A DNA stretch of 64,000 bases from Halioglobus sp. (GTDB lineage: Bacteria; Pseudomonadota; Gammaproteobacteria; Pseudomonadales; Halieaceae), in NCBI GenBank assembly GCA_002699145.1, contig PABK01000006.1, forward strand, positions 35,104 to 99,103, in the 5' to 3' direction. The notes under the pieces were generated by a model. It searched no databases. It was not told the DNA's origin and was given only the letters and a program-made list of their open reading frames with translations. The stretch's first letter is position 1, and each line of letters opens with the position of its first letter. Below, one piece after another: positions 17,596 to 26,580 of the stretch. The position numbers and the translations under genes were made by a program.

Positions 17596-18779
17596 ACGAC
17601 ATCTCCCGCCTGGCGCCGGCGGAAAAATCATCCATCACCCTGGGCTTCCTGCGCCTGACCGACAGCGCGCCGCTGATCATGGCGCAGGAGCTGGGCCTCT
17701 ACGAACGCTACGGCCTGCAGGTACAGCTGCAGCGCGAGGTCTCCTGGGCCAACGTCCGCGACCGCGTGGTCATCGGCGACCTGGACGCCGCGCAGATGCT
17801 CGCGCCGCTGCCGCTGGCCACCTCCATGGGTATCGGCGGGATGCGCGCGGACATGCTCACCGGCCTGGCGCTGAGCCTCAGCGGCAACGCCATCACCCTG
17901 GGCGAGCCGCTGTCGGCGGAGATACGCGCGCGCACCACGAGCACGGATGCGGCCGCCACCGCGCGCGCCCTGGCGGACTGCCTGGCCGGCGGTTCGCGCC
18001 AGGTCACCCTGGCCGCGGCGCACACATTTTCCTGCCATATCCTGTTGCTGCGCCGCTGGTTGCGCGCCGGCGGTATCCAGCCCCAGGGCGACGTCAACAT
18101 CATCGTCCTGCCGCCGGAGCAGATGGTAGACAGCCTGTCGCGCGGCGTCATCGACGGCTTCTGCGTCGGCGAACCCTGGAACAGCATCGCGGTGCAGCAG
18201 GGGGTGGGCAGCGTGCAGGCGACGGGCTACCAGGTGTGGAACAACGCGCCGGAGAAGGTGCTGGGCGTCACCGAAAGCTGGCACCGGCTGCACCCGGGTA
18301 CACACCTGCGGCTGCGCCTGGCCCTGATGGAGTCCTGCGCCTGGCTGGCCGATCCCGCCAATCGCGAAGAGGCGGCGCGGGTGCTGTCCCAGGCGCACTA
18401 CCTGGACCTGCCGCTGGACAACCTCACGCCCTCGCTCAGTGGCCGCTTCACCCTGCGCAAGGGCGAACCGCCCATCGACTGCCCGCACTTTCACGTCTTC
18501 GGTCGCTTCCAGGCGGGCTTTCCCTGGCGCTCGGACGGCGAGTGGCTGCTGCACGACATGGGCGCCCTGCTGGGCAAGTCCTTCGGGCCCGACGAGATCA
18601 TGTCACAGGTACAACGCAGCTTCCGCACGGACCTGTACCGGGAGGCCGCGCGCCACCTCGGCATCGCCTCGCCCAGCCAGGACTACAAAAGCTACGACCA
18701 GCACGACACGCCCTGGGAGTTCGAACCGGGCATCGAGCTCGGTGCGGACCGGGTGCTGGACGTCCCCCAGGCGCAATAA
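17592..18779 (+). CDS. nasS: NasS-type nitrate sensor (NrtA/CmpA-like binding protein without signal peptide)
   Basis: A 395-residue periplasmic-binding-protein fold that lacks a signal peptide and so stays in the cytoplasm, the mark of NasS. The N-terminus ITLGFLRLTDSAPLIMAQELGLYERYGL closely parallels NrtA ([26 protein letters not shown]) at 19036. GFCVGEPWN (about 192-200) is the ligand-site motif shared with NrtA. Known role in Paracoccus, Azotobacter and Pseudomonas: NasS binds NasT without nitrate and releases it when nitrate or nitrite binds. Overlap with nasT supports the paired function. The gene is followed by a 256-base regulatory gap. Confidence 0.9.
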   Translation: MNDISRLAPAEKSSITLGFLRLTDSAPLIMAQELGLYERYGLQVQLQREVSWANVRDRVVIGDLDAAQMLAPLPLATSMGIGGMRADMLTGLALSLSGNAITLGEPLSAEIRARTTSTDAAATARALADCLAGGSRQVTLAAAHTFSCHILLLRRWLRAGGIQPQGDVNIIVLPPEQMVDSLSRGVIDGFCVGEPWNSIAVQQGVGSVQATGYQVWNNAPEKVLGVTESWHRLHPGTHLRLRLALMESCAWLADPANREEAARVLSQAHYLDLPLDNLTPSLSGRFTLRKGEPPIDCPHFHVFGRFQAGFPWRSDGEWLLHDMGALLGKSFGPDEIMSQVQRSFRTDLYREAARHLGIASPSQDYKSYDQHDTPWEFEPGIELGADRVLDVPQAQ

Positions 18780-18790
18780 TGGTGAGCCCC

Positions 18791-18807
18791 TGCACCGCAA
18801 CGGTGCA
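18791..18807. promoter_or_regulatory. Perfect NtrC-type enhancer box upstream of nrtA
   Basis: TGCACCGCAACGGTGCA: both six-base arms (TGCACC and GGTGCA) match the NtrC consensus TGCACC-N5-GGTGCA exactly with the right spacing. Its centre is about 110 bases upstream of the -12 element of the sigma-54-like promoter at 18895-18910, a normal enhancer distance. Located between nasS and nrtA. The same palindrome could in principle form an RNA hairpin after nasS, so it may have both roles. Confidence 0.7.
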
Positions 18808-18894
18808 GCATACCCCTGGCCAGGCGCCGCTCAAACGACCTCCCGGGCAGCCAGAAATACTTATCTAGTTGTTTTGATTGGGCTTTGCTGAAAT

Positions 18895-18910
18895 TGGCAA
18901 AGTTCTTGTA
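18895..18910 (+). promoter_or_regulatory. Candidate sigma-54 (-24/-12) promoter for nrtA
   Basis: TGGCAAAGTTCTTGTA aligns with TGGCACG-N4-TTGCW: GG at 18896-18897, then ten bases, then GT at 18908-18909 where GC is expected. The deviation at the -12 element lowers confidence. Predicted start is near 18921, giving a leader of about 115 bases before the ATG at 19036. Confidence 0.45.
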
Positions 18911-18940
18911 AGTACCTCGTCGCAGTTCAAACCATTCATC

Positions 18941-19006
18941 GGACACTTCCCCTGAGCAACGTCGCTCTTCCCGTAACCGCCGACGCGGTGCGCGAGAGGA
19001 GTGTCC
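18941..19006 (+). promoter_or_regulatory. Structured nrtA leader RNA, candidate NasT (ANTAR) target
   Basis: GGACACT (18941-18947) pairs with AGTGTCC (19000-19006) to close a multibranch structure. Inside are GAGC-AACGTC-GCTC (18954-18967), a hairpin whose six-base loop has A at position 1 and G at position 4 as in ANTAR target loops, and ACCGC-CGAC-GCGGT (18976-18989). Only one of the two expected hexaloops is a clear match, and the stem is just four pairs. No strong U-run terminator follows. Position between nasS and nrtA, with nasT present, is what makes the reading plausible. Confidence 0.45.
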
Positions 19007-19035
19007 GCTTGTTCAATCGAGGTACAGGGAAAACG

Positions 19036-20424
19036 ATGTTTGCATCCACACTGTTCGCCACCGCACGCCGCGGTTTCGCCATTCTGCTCGCCAGCGCCGC
19101 CGTCGTGGCGCAGCTCCCCACGGTCCAGGCCGACATCGGCGAGCCCGAGAAAGACGAGCTGAAGTTCGGCTTCATCAAGCTGACCGACATGGCGCCGCTG
19201 GCCGTGGCCTATGAGAACGGCTACTTCGAGGACGAGGGTCTCTACGTCACGCTGGAGTCCCAGGCCAACTGGAAAGTCCTGCTCGACGGCGTCATCGACG
19301 GCCAGCTCGACGGCGCGCACATGCTCGCCGGCCAGCCCCTGGCCGCGACGATAGGCTTCGGCACCCAGGCGCACATCGTCACGCCGTTCTCCATGGACCT
19401 GAACGGCAACGGCATCACCGTCTCCAACGCGATCTGGGAACAGATGAAGAAACACATCCCGCACGAGGGCGGCAAGCCGGTACACCCGATCAAGGCGGAC
19501 TACCTCAAGCCGGTGGTGGACAAATATATCGAGCAGGGCAAGCCCTTCAACATGGGCATGGTGTTCCCGGTCTCCACGCACAACTACGAACTGCGCTACT
19601 GGCTGGCCGCAGGCGGCATACACCCGGGCTACTACGCACCCCACAAGGGCGATATCTCCGGGCAGATCGACGCCCAGGCGTTGCTCTCGGTCACCCCGCC
19701 GCCGCAAATGCCCGCAACCCTGGAAGCGGGCACCATCTACGGCTACTGCGTGGGTGAGCCGTGGAACCAGCAGGCCGTGTTCAAGGGCATCGGCGTTCCG
19801 GTCATCACCGACTACGAGATCTGGAAGAACAACCCGGAGAAGGTCTTTGGCCTGACCCAGGAGTTCACCGAGAAGTACCCCAACACCACCGTGCGCATCG
19901 TCAAGGCGCTGCTGCGCGCCGCGCAGTGGCTGGACGCCAACGACAACGCCAACCGTCCGGCCGCGGTGGAGATCCTGTCGCGCTCGGAGTACGTCGGCGC
20001 GGACTACGACGTGATCGCCAATTCCATGACCGGCACGTTCGAGTACGAAAAGGGCGACAAGCGTGAAGTGCCGGACTTCAACGTGTTCTTCCGCTACTTC
20101 GCGACGTACCCCTACTACTCCGACGCCATCTGGTACCTGACGCAGATGCGCCGCTGGGGGCAGATCGCCGAACCCAGGGACGACAGCTGGTACTTCGAAG
20201 TGGCCAAAAGCGTGTACCGCCCGGACATCTACCAGCAAGCCGCCGAGGCACTGATCGCCGAGGGCGAACTCGCGGCGCATGACTTCCCCGATTTCGCCAG
20301 CGAGACCGGCTTCCGCCCGCCGCAGAGCGAATTCATCGACGGCATGGTGTTCGACGGCAGCAAACCCAACGACTATCTCGCGCAGTTTCCCATCGGCCTG
20401 AAAGGCGCCGAGGTCGTCGAGTAA
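19036..20424 (+). CDS. nrtA: Nitrate/nitrite ABC transporter substrate-binding protein NrtA
   Basis: A 462-residue periplasmic nitrate-binding protein. I start at ATG 19036 (AGGGA upstream). The signal region [20 protein letters not shown] carries a twin-arginine RRGF, so Tat export is possible; cleavage is likely near VQA-DIG. The mature chain has the NrtA/CmpA hallmarks: [48 protein letters not shown] and [12 protein letters not shown]. The C-terminal 130 residues ([28 protein letters not shown]) are the family's extension. First gene of nrtABC; it delivers nitrate to NrtB/NrtC. Confidence 0.93.
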   Translation: MFASTLFATARRGFAILLASAAVVAQLPTVQADIGEPEKDELKFGFIKLTDMAPLAVAYENGYFEDEGLYVTLESQANWKVLLDGVIDGQLDGAHMLAGQPLAATIGFGTQAHIVTPFSMDLNGNGITVSNAIWEQMKKHIPHEGGKPVHPIKADYLKPVVDKYIEQGKPFNMGMVFPVSTHNYELRYWLAAGGIHPGYYAPHKGDISGQIDAQALLSVTPPPQMPATLEAGTIYGYCVGEPWNQQAVFKGIGVPVITDYEIWKNNPEKVFGLTQEFTEKYPNTTVRIVKALLRAAQWLDANDNANRPAAVEILSRSEYVGADYDVIANSMTGTFEYEKGDKREVPDFNVFFRYFATYPYYSDAIWYLTQMRRWGQIAEPRDDSWYFEVAKSVYRPDIYQQAAEALIAEGELAAHDFPDFASETGFRPPQSEFIDGMVFDGSKPNDYLAQFPIGLKGAEVVE

Positions 20425-20464
20425 ACAGCGAACGTCGCAATCCTGAATCCCGGAGACCACTGAC

Positions 20465-21457
20465 ATGCCACAACCTGCCACTCTCACCGCGACCGACGAC
20501 CGCTTCGAGCGCATGATGAGCCGGCTGCGCTCGCCGGGCTTCACCGAAGCCCTGGTGCTGCCGGCGCTGGGCATCGCGCTGTTCCTGCTCGCCTGGCAGT
20601 TCGCCGCCAACCGTATCGACACCTCGCTGGGCCAGTTCCCCGGCCCGGTGCAGGTGTGGGAACAGATGGGCAACCTGGCGCAGGAACACCAGCGCGAGCG
20701 GGACAAGGCCGAGGCCTTCTACGAGCGCCAGGAGGCGCGCAACGCGAAGAAGCTCGCCGCGAATCCCGACGCCACGATCAAGTGGCGCGACTACACCGGC
20801 AAGGACACCTTCGTCGACCAGATCGGGACCAGCCTGTTGACCGTGGCCGCCGGCTTCATCATCGCCAGCGCCATCGCGGTGCCGCTGGGCATCCTGTGCG
20901 GGCTCAGCGGGCGCGCCTACAAGGCGATGAACCCGATCATCCAGATCTTTAAGCCGGTGTCCCCGCTGGCCTGGCTGCCGCTGGTCACCATGGTGGTGAG
21001 CGCCACCTATACCGGGGACGACCTGTTCTTCGAAAAATCATTTCTCAACTCGGCGATCACCGTGGCGCTGTGCTGTCTCTGGCCCACGCTGATCAACACC
21101 ACTGTCGGCGTGGCGGGCATCGACCGCGACCTGGTCGACGTCAGCCGGGTCATGGCGCTGTCGCCGGCGGTGCACGTGCGCAAGATCGTGGTGCCGGCCG
21201 CCCTGCCCATGGTCTTCACCGGCCTGCGCCTGTCGCTGGCGACCGGCTGGATGGTGCTGATCGCCGCGGAAATGCTGGCGCAGAACCCGGGGCTGGGCAA
21301 ATTCGTCTGGGACGAGTTCCAGAACGGCAGCTCGAACTCCCTGGGCCGCATCATGGTCGCCGTGGTGACCATCGGCGCCATTGGCTTCGCACTGGATCGC
21401 CTGATGCTGCTGGTACAGCGCCGGGCAAGTTGGGACAAGAGCGCGGTACTGCGCTGA
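20465..21457 (+). CDS. nrtB: Nitrate ABC transporter permease NrtB
   Basis: A 330-residue inner-membrane permease with about six membrane helices. An N-terminal helix (LVLPALGIALFLLAWQFAA) is followed by a charged insert of roughly 60 residues (EHQRERDKAEAFYERQEARN) typical of proteobacterial NrtB. The transport core contains SLLTVAAGFIIASAIAVPLG and the EAA-type coupling loop around RVMALSPAVHVRKIVVPAALP. GGAG lies ahead of the ATG. It lies 40 bases after nrtA and 11 before nrtC. Confidence 0.92.
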   Translation: MPQPATLTATDDRFERMMSRLRSPGFTEALVLPALGIALFLLAWQFAANRIDTSLGQFPGPVQVWEQMGNLAQEHQRERDKAEAFYERQEARNAKKLAANPDATIKWRDYTGKDTFVDQIGTSLLTVAAGFIIASAIAVPLGILCGLSGRAYKAMNPIIQIFKPVSPLAWLPLVTMVVSATYTGDDLFFEKSFLNSAITVALCCLWPTLINTTVGVAGIDRDLVDVSRVMALSPAVHVRKIVVPAALPMVFTGLRLSLATGWMVLIAAEMLAQNPGLGKFVWDEFQNGSSNSLGRIMVAVVTIGAIGFALDRLMLLVQRRASWDKSAVLR

Positions 21458-21468
21458 GGAGAGACACC

Positions 21469-22380
21469 ATGACTGCTACCTATCTCGACATCTCCGACGT
21501 GGGCATCGAGTTCGACACCGGTGGAGAGAAGTTCCGCGCCCTGCAACACGTCAACCTGAAGATGCGCAAGGGCGAGTTCGTCTCGCTGATCGGACACTCC
21601 GGCTGCGGCAAGTCGACCCTGCTCAACATCGTCGCGGGACTGCTGCGCGCCACCGAGGGCGGTATCGTCCTCGAAGGCAGGGAGGTCGTCGACCCCGGTC
21701 CGCAACGCGCGGTGGTGTTCCAGAACCACGCCCTCATGCCCTGGCTGAGCGTCTACGACAACGTCGCCCTGGCGGTGGACCAGGTGTTCAAGCGCGACAA
21801 GACGCGCGCCGAACGCCGCGAATGGATCGAGCACAACCTGGCCCTGGTCAACATGGAGCACGCCATGCACAAGCTGCCCGGCGAAATCTCCGGCGGCATG
21901 AAGCAGCGCGTCGGCATTGCCCGGGGCCTGGCCATGCAACCCAAGGTACTGTTGCTGGACGAGCCCTTCGGCGCCCTGGACGCGCTCACCCGCGCCCAGT
22001 TGCAGGACTCGCTCATGGATATCCAGGCGGAACTGGGCAACACGGTGATGATGATCACCCACGACGTGGACGAGGCGGTCCTGCTGTCGGACCGCATCGT
22101 CATGATGAGCAACGGCCCCGCCGCGACCATCGGCGACATCCTCGAGGTCGACCTGGCGCGGCCGCGCGACCGCCTGGAACTGGCGGAGGACCCGGTCTTT
22201 GTGCACCTGCGCCAGCAGGTGCTGGAATTCCTCTACGCCAAGCACGGGCACGTCAAGCGCGACGCCCCGCGAGCACCGGCCGCCGGGCAGGCGGATGTGC
22301 AGGCAGGGCCCGCGGCGCAACTGGAACCGCTGCCGACGGCCGCGGACGGCAAGCGCGGCCCGGACACGGTCGCCGCCTGA
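21469..22380 (+). CDS. nrtC: Nitrate ABC transporter ATP-binding protein NrtC/NrtD-like
   Basis: A 303-residue ABC ATPase, started at ATG 21469 with GAGGAGA ahead, shortly after the nrtB stop. Walker A is GHSGCGKS (42-49), the signature ISGGMKQ is near 141, Walker B with LLLDEPFGALD is near 160-170, and the H-loop reads MITHDVDEA. It has the single-domain NrtD-like length, without the second NrtA-like domain of cyanobacterial NrtC. The final 40 residues are Ala/Pro-rich and probably disordered. Energises nitrate import with NrtA and NrtB. Confidence 0.92.
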   Translation: MTATYLDISDVGIEFDTGGEKFRALQHVNLKMRKGEFVSLIGHSGCGKSTLLNIVAGLLRATEGGIVLEGREVVDPGPQRAVVFQNHALMPWLSVYDNVALAVDQVFKRDKTRAERREWIEHNLALVNMEHAMHKLPGEISGGMKQRVGIARGLAMQPKVLLLDEPFGALDALTRAQLQDSLMDIQAELGNTVMMITHDVDEAVLLSDRIVMMSNGPAATIGDILEVDLARPRDRLELAEDPVFVHLRQQVLEFLYAKHGHVKRDAPRAPAAGQADVQAGPAAQLEPLPTAADGKRGPDTVAA

Positions 22381-22392
22381 GCGCGCTGCACG

Positions 22393-23676
22393 ATGGCTGC
22401 AACGCAGACAAGAGAGCTCCTGGTGGTGGGCGCCGGCATGGGCACCGCCTACCTGCTGCAAGAACTGGCGCGGCTGCCCCACGACTGGTCGATCACGGTC
22501 ATCGGTGAGGAAGCCCGGCCCTGTTACAACCGCGTGCTGCTGTCCAGCCTGCTCGCCGGTGAGTTGGCCGCGGCTGACCTGGACATGCTGCCGGCGGATT
22601 GCGCGGCGCGGTTCCACAGCGGCGTGCGGGCCACCGCGCTGGATACACGGGCGCGACAGGTGCACTGCGATGACGGCGTGGCCAGGCACTACGACGCACT
22701 GGTCATCGCCACCGGCGCGCGGGTGGCGCTACCGCCCATCGATACACTGCGCGCGGCGGACAACATCCACGTGGTGCGCACGCTGGCCGATGTGGATGCG
22801 CTGCGTACGCTGTCGTCGCAGCGCGGCGCGCGCGCCGTGGTGCTCGGCGGCGGCCTGCTCGGGCTGGAGGCCGCCCACGGGCTGAACAGTCTCGGCTTCT
22901 CCACCGCGGTGCTGCACCGCAACCCCACGCTGATGAACCGCCAGCTCGACCGCGAGGGCGGACAGTACCTGCAGCGCATCCTCGAGGGGCGTGGACTGGG
23001 CATACGCACCGGCGTCACACCGGCGGCGCTCGACTACAGCCGCGACGGGCGGCTCCGCGGCCTGCGCCTGGAGGACGGCGGCAGGATCGACTGCGACCTG
23101 CTGGTACTGGCCACGGGCATCGTGCCCAACAAGGACCTCGCGGCACAGCCGGCGCTGCGCAGCGAGCGGGGCATCCTGGTCGACGAGCAGCTGCGCACCT
23201 CGGTGCAGGACGTCTACGCCCTGGGCGAATGCTGCCAGTACGGCGAGCACACCTTCGGCCTGGTGGCGCCGGTGCGCGAGCAGGCGGCCGTGCTGGCGCG
23301 CGCGCTCTGCGGCGTCCGCAGCGGAGGCTTCAGCCCCTCCGACTGGCCGGTGCAACTGAAAATATCCGGGGTCGACATCTTCCGCGCCGGGCGGCTCGAC
23401 CCCGGGGACGAACACATCGTCTTCAGGGCCCCGGCGCAGGGGGTTTACCGCCGCCTGGCCATTGCCGACAACCGGCTCGTGGGGACCCTGCTGGTCGGCG
23501 ACGGCGCCGGCAGCAGCTGGTACGCACAGCTCATCCGCGAGGGAAGCCCCATCGACGCCCTGCGCCAGGGGCTGATGTTCGGCCGCGATGTGGCCACGGC
23601 CAGCGCCGCGGCGGGCAGCGCTGGCGACGCGCACACACGCACATCCGCAGAAATCATTGAGAGAGATACCGCATGA
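22393..23676 (+). CDS. FAD-dependent NAD(P)H oxidoreductase of the nitrate locus (NasB-like)
   Basis: A 427-residue pyridine-nucleotide disulphide-oxidoreductase-fold protein. The FAD site is LLVVGAGMGTAYLLQEL near the N-terminus, the NAD(P) site is AVVLGGGLLGLEAAHGL in the middle, and the second FAD motif is VQDVYALGECC. It resembles the first 400 residues of NirB but lacks the BFD iron-sulfur and sulfite-reductase domains. Placed between nrtC and nirB (its stop overlaps the nirB ATG by four bases), it most likely passes electrons from NAD(P)H to NasA, as NasB does in Klebsiella. Substrate partner is inferred. Confidence 0.85.
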   Translation: MAATQTRELLVVGAGMGTAYLLQELARLPHDWSITVIGEEARPCYNRVLLSSLLAGELAAADLDMLPADCAARFHSGVRATALDTRARQVHCDDGVARHYDALVIATGARVALPPIDTLRAADNIHVVRTLADVDALRTLSSQRGARAVVLGGGLLGLEAAHGLNSLGFSTAVLHRNPTLMNRQLDREGGQYLQRILEGRGLGIRTGVTPAALDYSRDGRLRGLRLEDGGRIDCDLLVLATGIVPNKDLAAQPALRSERGILVDEQLRTSVQDVYALGECCQYGEHTFGLVAPVREQAAVLARALCGVRSGGFSPSDWPVQLKISGVDIFRAGRLDPGDEHIVFRAPAQGVYRRLAIADNRLVGTLLVGDGAGSSWYAQLIREGSPIDALRQGLMFGRDVATASAAAGSAGDAHTRTSAEIIERDTA

Positions 23677-26198
23677 GTGAACTAGATATCGTCGTGATCG
23701 GCAACGGCATGGTCGGTCACCACTTCGTCAAGACGCTGGTGGAGAGCGGCGCCCCGGTGCGCATCACGGTCCTCGGTGAGGAGCCCCGCCCCGCCTACGA
23801 CCGCGTGCACCTGTCGGACGTGTTCGGCGGCAGCGCCCCGGAAGCGCTCGCGCTGACCGACCGTGAGACCTACGAATCCTGGGGCGTGCAGGCGCACTTC
23901 GGCGAGCCGGTGAGCAGCATCGACACCGCGGGCAAGGCGGTGGTCACCAGCCTGGGGCGGCGCTTCAGCTACGACAAACTGGTCATGGCGACCGGCTCCT
24001 ACCCTTTCGTGCCGCCGGTTCCGGGCCACGAGCACAAACGCTGCCTGACCTATCGCACCATCGACGACCTCGGCGAAATCCGCGCGCGGGCGAAGGACAG
24101 CAGGGTCGGCGTGGTGGTCGGCGGCGGCCTGCTGGGACTGGAGTGCGCCAACGCGCTGAAAAACCTCGGGCTGGAGACCCACGTGGTGGAGTTCGCCCCG
24201 GGCCTGATGGGCGTACAACTCGATCCGGGTGGCTCCGGCATGCTGCGGCGCAAGATCGAGGCCCTGGACGTGCGCGTGCACACCGGCAAGAACACCAGCA
24301 ACATCGGCGCGGGCGACAGCTGTGCGCTGAAAATGGAGTTTGCCGACGACACGGAGCTGCAAACCGACATGATCGTCTTCTCCGCCGGCATCCGCCCGCG
24401 CGACGAACTCGCGCGCGAGGCCGGCCTGGCGCTGGGCGAACGCGGCGGCATCGTGGTCAACAGCAGCCTGCAAACCAGCGACGCGGATATCTACGCCATC
24501 GGCGAGTGTGCGCTCTACGAAGGGCGCATCTACGGGCTGGTGGCGCCGGGCTACCGCATGGCCGAGGCGGTGGCGCAGCAGATCGCGGGTAGCGAGGGGG
24601 CGTTCACCGGCGCCGACATGAGCACCAAGCTGAAACTGCTGGGCGTGGACGTCGGTTCCATCGGCGACGCCCACGGACGCAGCCCCGGCGCCATCTCCTT
24701 TGTCTTCAGCGATGAGCGCAAGGAAGTGTACAAGCGCATCGTGACCAGCGCCGACGCCAAACACCTGCTGGGCGCCGTACTGGTGGGCGACTGCGGCGAG
24801 TACGACAGCCTGCTGCAGTATCACCTCAATGATATCGAGCTGCCCGCAGAGCCCGAGGCGTTGATCGCGCCGGCCATGGGCGACGCACCGGTACTGGGCG
24901 TGGCGGCGCTGCCGGCCACGGCCACGGTCTGCTCCTGCCACAACGTCACCAAGGGAGACATCGTCAGCGCGCTCGACCAGGGCTGTTGCGACCTCGCCGG
25001 CGTCAAGAGTGCAACCGCCGCGAGCACGGGCTGCGGCGGCTGCGCGGCGATGCTGAAGAACCTGGTGGAAGATGAACTGGCCGCGCGTGGCGTGGTGGTG
25101 GACAAGAGCCTCTGCGAACACTTTCCCTACACGCGCCAGGAGCTGTACCACCTGGTGCGGGTGGGCGAGCTGAAATCCTTCGACGCACTGCTTGCCGCCC
25201 ACGGCCGTGGCAGCGGTTGTGATATCTGCAAGCCCGCGGTGGCGTCGATCCTCGCCTCGCTGTGGAACGACCATGTTCTCGATGCCGCACACGCGACGCT
25301 GCAGGACACCAACGACCGCTTCCTGGCCAACATGCAGAAGGACGGCACCTACTCCATCGTACCGCGCGTCGCCGGCGGCGAGATCACCCCCGACAAACTG
25401 GTGGTGCTGGGCGAGGTGGCGAAAAAGTACGACCTGTACACCAAGATCACGGGCGGTCAGCGCATCGACCTGTTCGGTGCGCGTGTGGAGCAGTTGCCGC
25501 TGATCTGGCGCGAACTGGTCGACGCCGGCTTCGAGACCGGCCACGCCTACGGCAAGGCCCTGCGCACGGTGAAGTCCTGCGTCGGCAGCACCTGGTGCCG
25601 CTACGGCGTGCAGGACAGTGTCGGCATGGCCATCCTCATCGAAAACCGCTACAAGGGCCTGCGCGCCCCACACAAGCTCAAGTCCGCCGTGTCCGGTTGC
25701 ACGCGCGAGTGCGCGGAGGCGCAGTCCAAGGATTTCGGCGTGATCGCCACGGAGCACGGCTGGAACCTCTACGTCTGCGGCAACGGCGGCATGAAACCGC
25801 GCCACGCGGACCTGTTCGCCACCGACCTGGACGACGCGACACTGATTCGCTACATCGACCGCTTCCTGATGTTCTACGTGCGCACGGCCGATCGCCTGCA
25901 GCGCACCTCCACCTGGATGGACAATCTCGAGGGCGGCATCGACTACCTGCGCGAGGTGGTGATCGAGGACTCCCTGGGTATCGGCGCGGAACTGGAGGCG
26001 CAGATGGCGCACGTCATCGACAGCTACCAGTGCGAGTGGAAAACCACCATCGACGACCCGCAGAAAGCCAGGCGCTTCCGCAGCTTCGTCAACTCCGAGG
26101 AGCAGGACAACACGGTGACGTTCGTCACCGAACGCGAGCAGAAACGGCCGGGGCGCAAGGTGAAAGCGCAGGCGCAACGGATCGCGGTGGGTGAATAG
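23673..26198 (+). CDS. nirB: Assimilatory nitrite reductase (NAD(P)H), large subunit NirB
   Basis: An 841-residue enzyme reducing nitrite to ammonium. Domain order: FAD and NAD(P) domains (about 1-400, with VVIGNGMVGHHFVKTL and VVVGGGLLGLECANAL), a BFD-like [2Fe-2S] domain (TVCSCHNVTKGDI, Cys at about 418-452), a second BFD-related motif (SGCDICKP near 512), then the siroheme/[4Fe-4S] reductase domain with C-x5-C (SCVGSTWC near 636) and C-x3-C (SGCTRECAE near 676). All four cluster ligands are present. Length is standard. The start overlaps the preceding FAD gene and NirD follows. Confidence 0.95.
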   Translation: MSELDIVVIGNGMVGHHFVKTLVESGAPVRITVLGEEPRPAYDRVHLSDVFGGSAPEALALTDRETYESWGVQAHFGEPVSSIDTAGKAVVTSLGRRFSYDKLVMATGSYPFVPPVPGHEHKRCLTYRTIDDLGEIRARAKDSRVGVVVGGGLLGLECANALKNLGLETHVVEFAPGLMGVQLDPGGSGMLRRKIEALDVRVHTGKNTSNIGAGDSCALKMEFADDTELQTDMIVFSAGIRPRDELAREAGLALGERGGIVVNSSLQTSDADIYAIGECALYEGRIYGLVAPGYRMAEAVAQQIAGSEGAFTGADMSTKLKLLGVDVGSIGDAHGRSPGAISFVFSDERKEVYKRIVTSADAKHLLGAVLVGDCGEYDSLLQYHLNDIELPAEPEALIAPAMGDAPVLGVAALPATATVCSCHNVTKGDIVSALDQGCCDLAGVKSATAASTGCGGCAAMLKNLVEDELAARGVVVDKSLCEHFPYTRQELYHLVRVGELKSFDALLAAHGRGSGCDICKPAVASILASLWNDHVLDAAHATLQDTNDRFLANMQKDGTYSIVPRVAGGEITPDKLVVLGEVAKKYDLYTKITGGQRIDLFGARVEQLPLIWRELVDAGFETGHAYGKALRTVKSCVGSTWCRYGVQDSVGMAILIENRYKGLRAPHKLKSAVSGCTRECAEAQSKDFGVIATEHGWNLYVCGNGGMKPRHADLFATDLDDATLIRYIDRFLMFYVRTADRLQRTSTWMDNLEGGIDYLREVVIEDSLGIGAELEAQMAHVIDSYQCEWKTTIDDPQKARRFRSFVNSEEQDNTVTFVTEREQKRPGRKVKAQAQRIAVGE

Positions 26199-26234
26199 CC
26201 GCGAGGCTGCACGGATCCAGAAGGAGAAACAAGC

Positions 26235-26579
26235 ATGACCGCAGTAACCCAACCTGACTGGCAGGCGATCTGCCAGCGCGACGATCTGGTCGCCGGCGGC
26301 GGCGTCTGCGCGCTGCTGGGGCAGGAACACGTCGCATTGTTCTACCTGCCGGCACAGGAACGCTCGCTGTACGCCCTGGGCAACTACGACCCCATCGGTT
26401 GCGCCAGCGTGCTGTCGCGGGGCATCGTCGGCAGCATCGGCGAGCGCCTGGTGGTCGCCTCGCCACTGTACAAACAGCATTTCGATCTCGTCACCGGCGA
26501 ATGCTTGGAGGAGGCCTCCGCGGCGGTCCCCGTGTACGAGGTGCGACTGGACGGTGACAGCGTGCTGATCCGGGGTTGA
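26235..26579 (+). CDS. nirD: Nitrite reductase small subunit NirD
   Basis: A 114-residue Rieske-fold subunit without Rieske Cys/His ligands, as normal for NirD. Key stretches are WQAICQRDDLVAGGGVCALL, ALGNYDPIGCASVLSRGIVG and VVASPLYKQHFDLVTGECLE. AGAAGGAGA precedes the ATG. It lies 36 bases after nirB and one base before nasA. It forms the NirBD complex. Confidence 0.92.
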   Translation: MTAVTQPDWQAICQRDDLVAGGGVCALLGQEHVALFYLPAQERSLYALGNYDPIGCASVLSRGIVGSIGERLVVASPLYKQHFDLVTGECLEEASAAVPVYEVRLDGDSVLIRG

Positions 26580-26580
26580 T

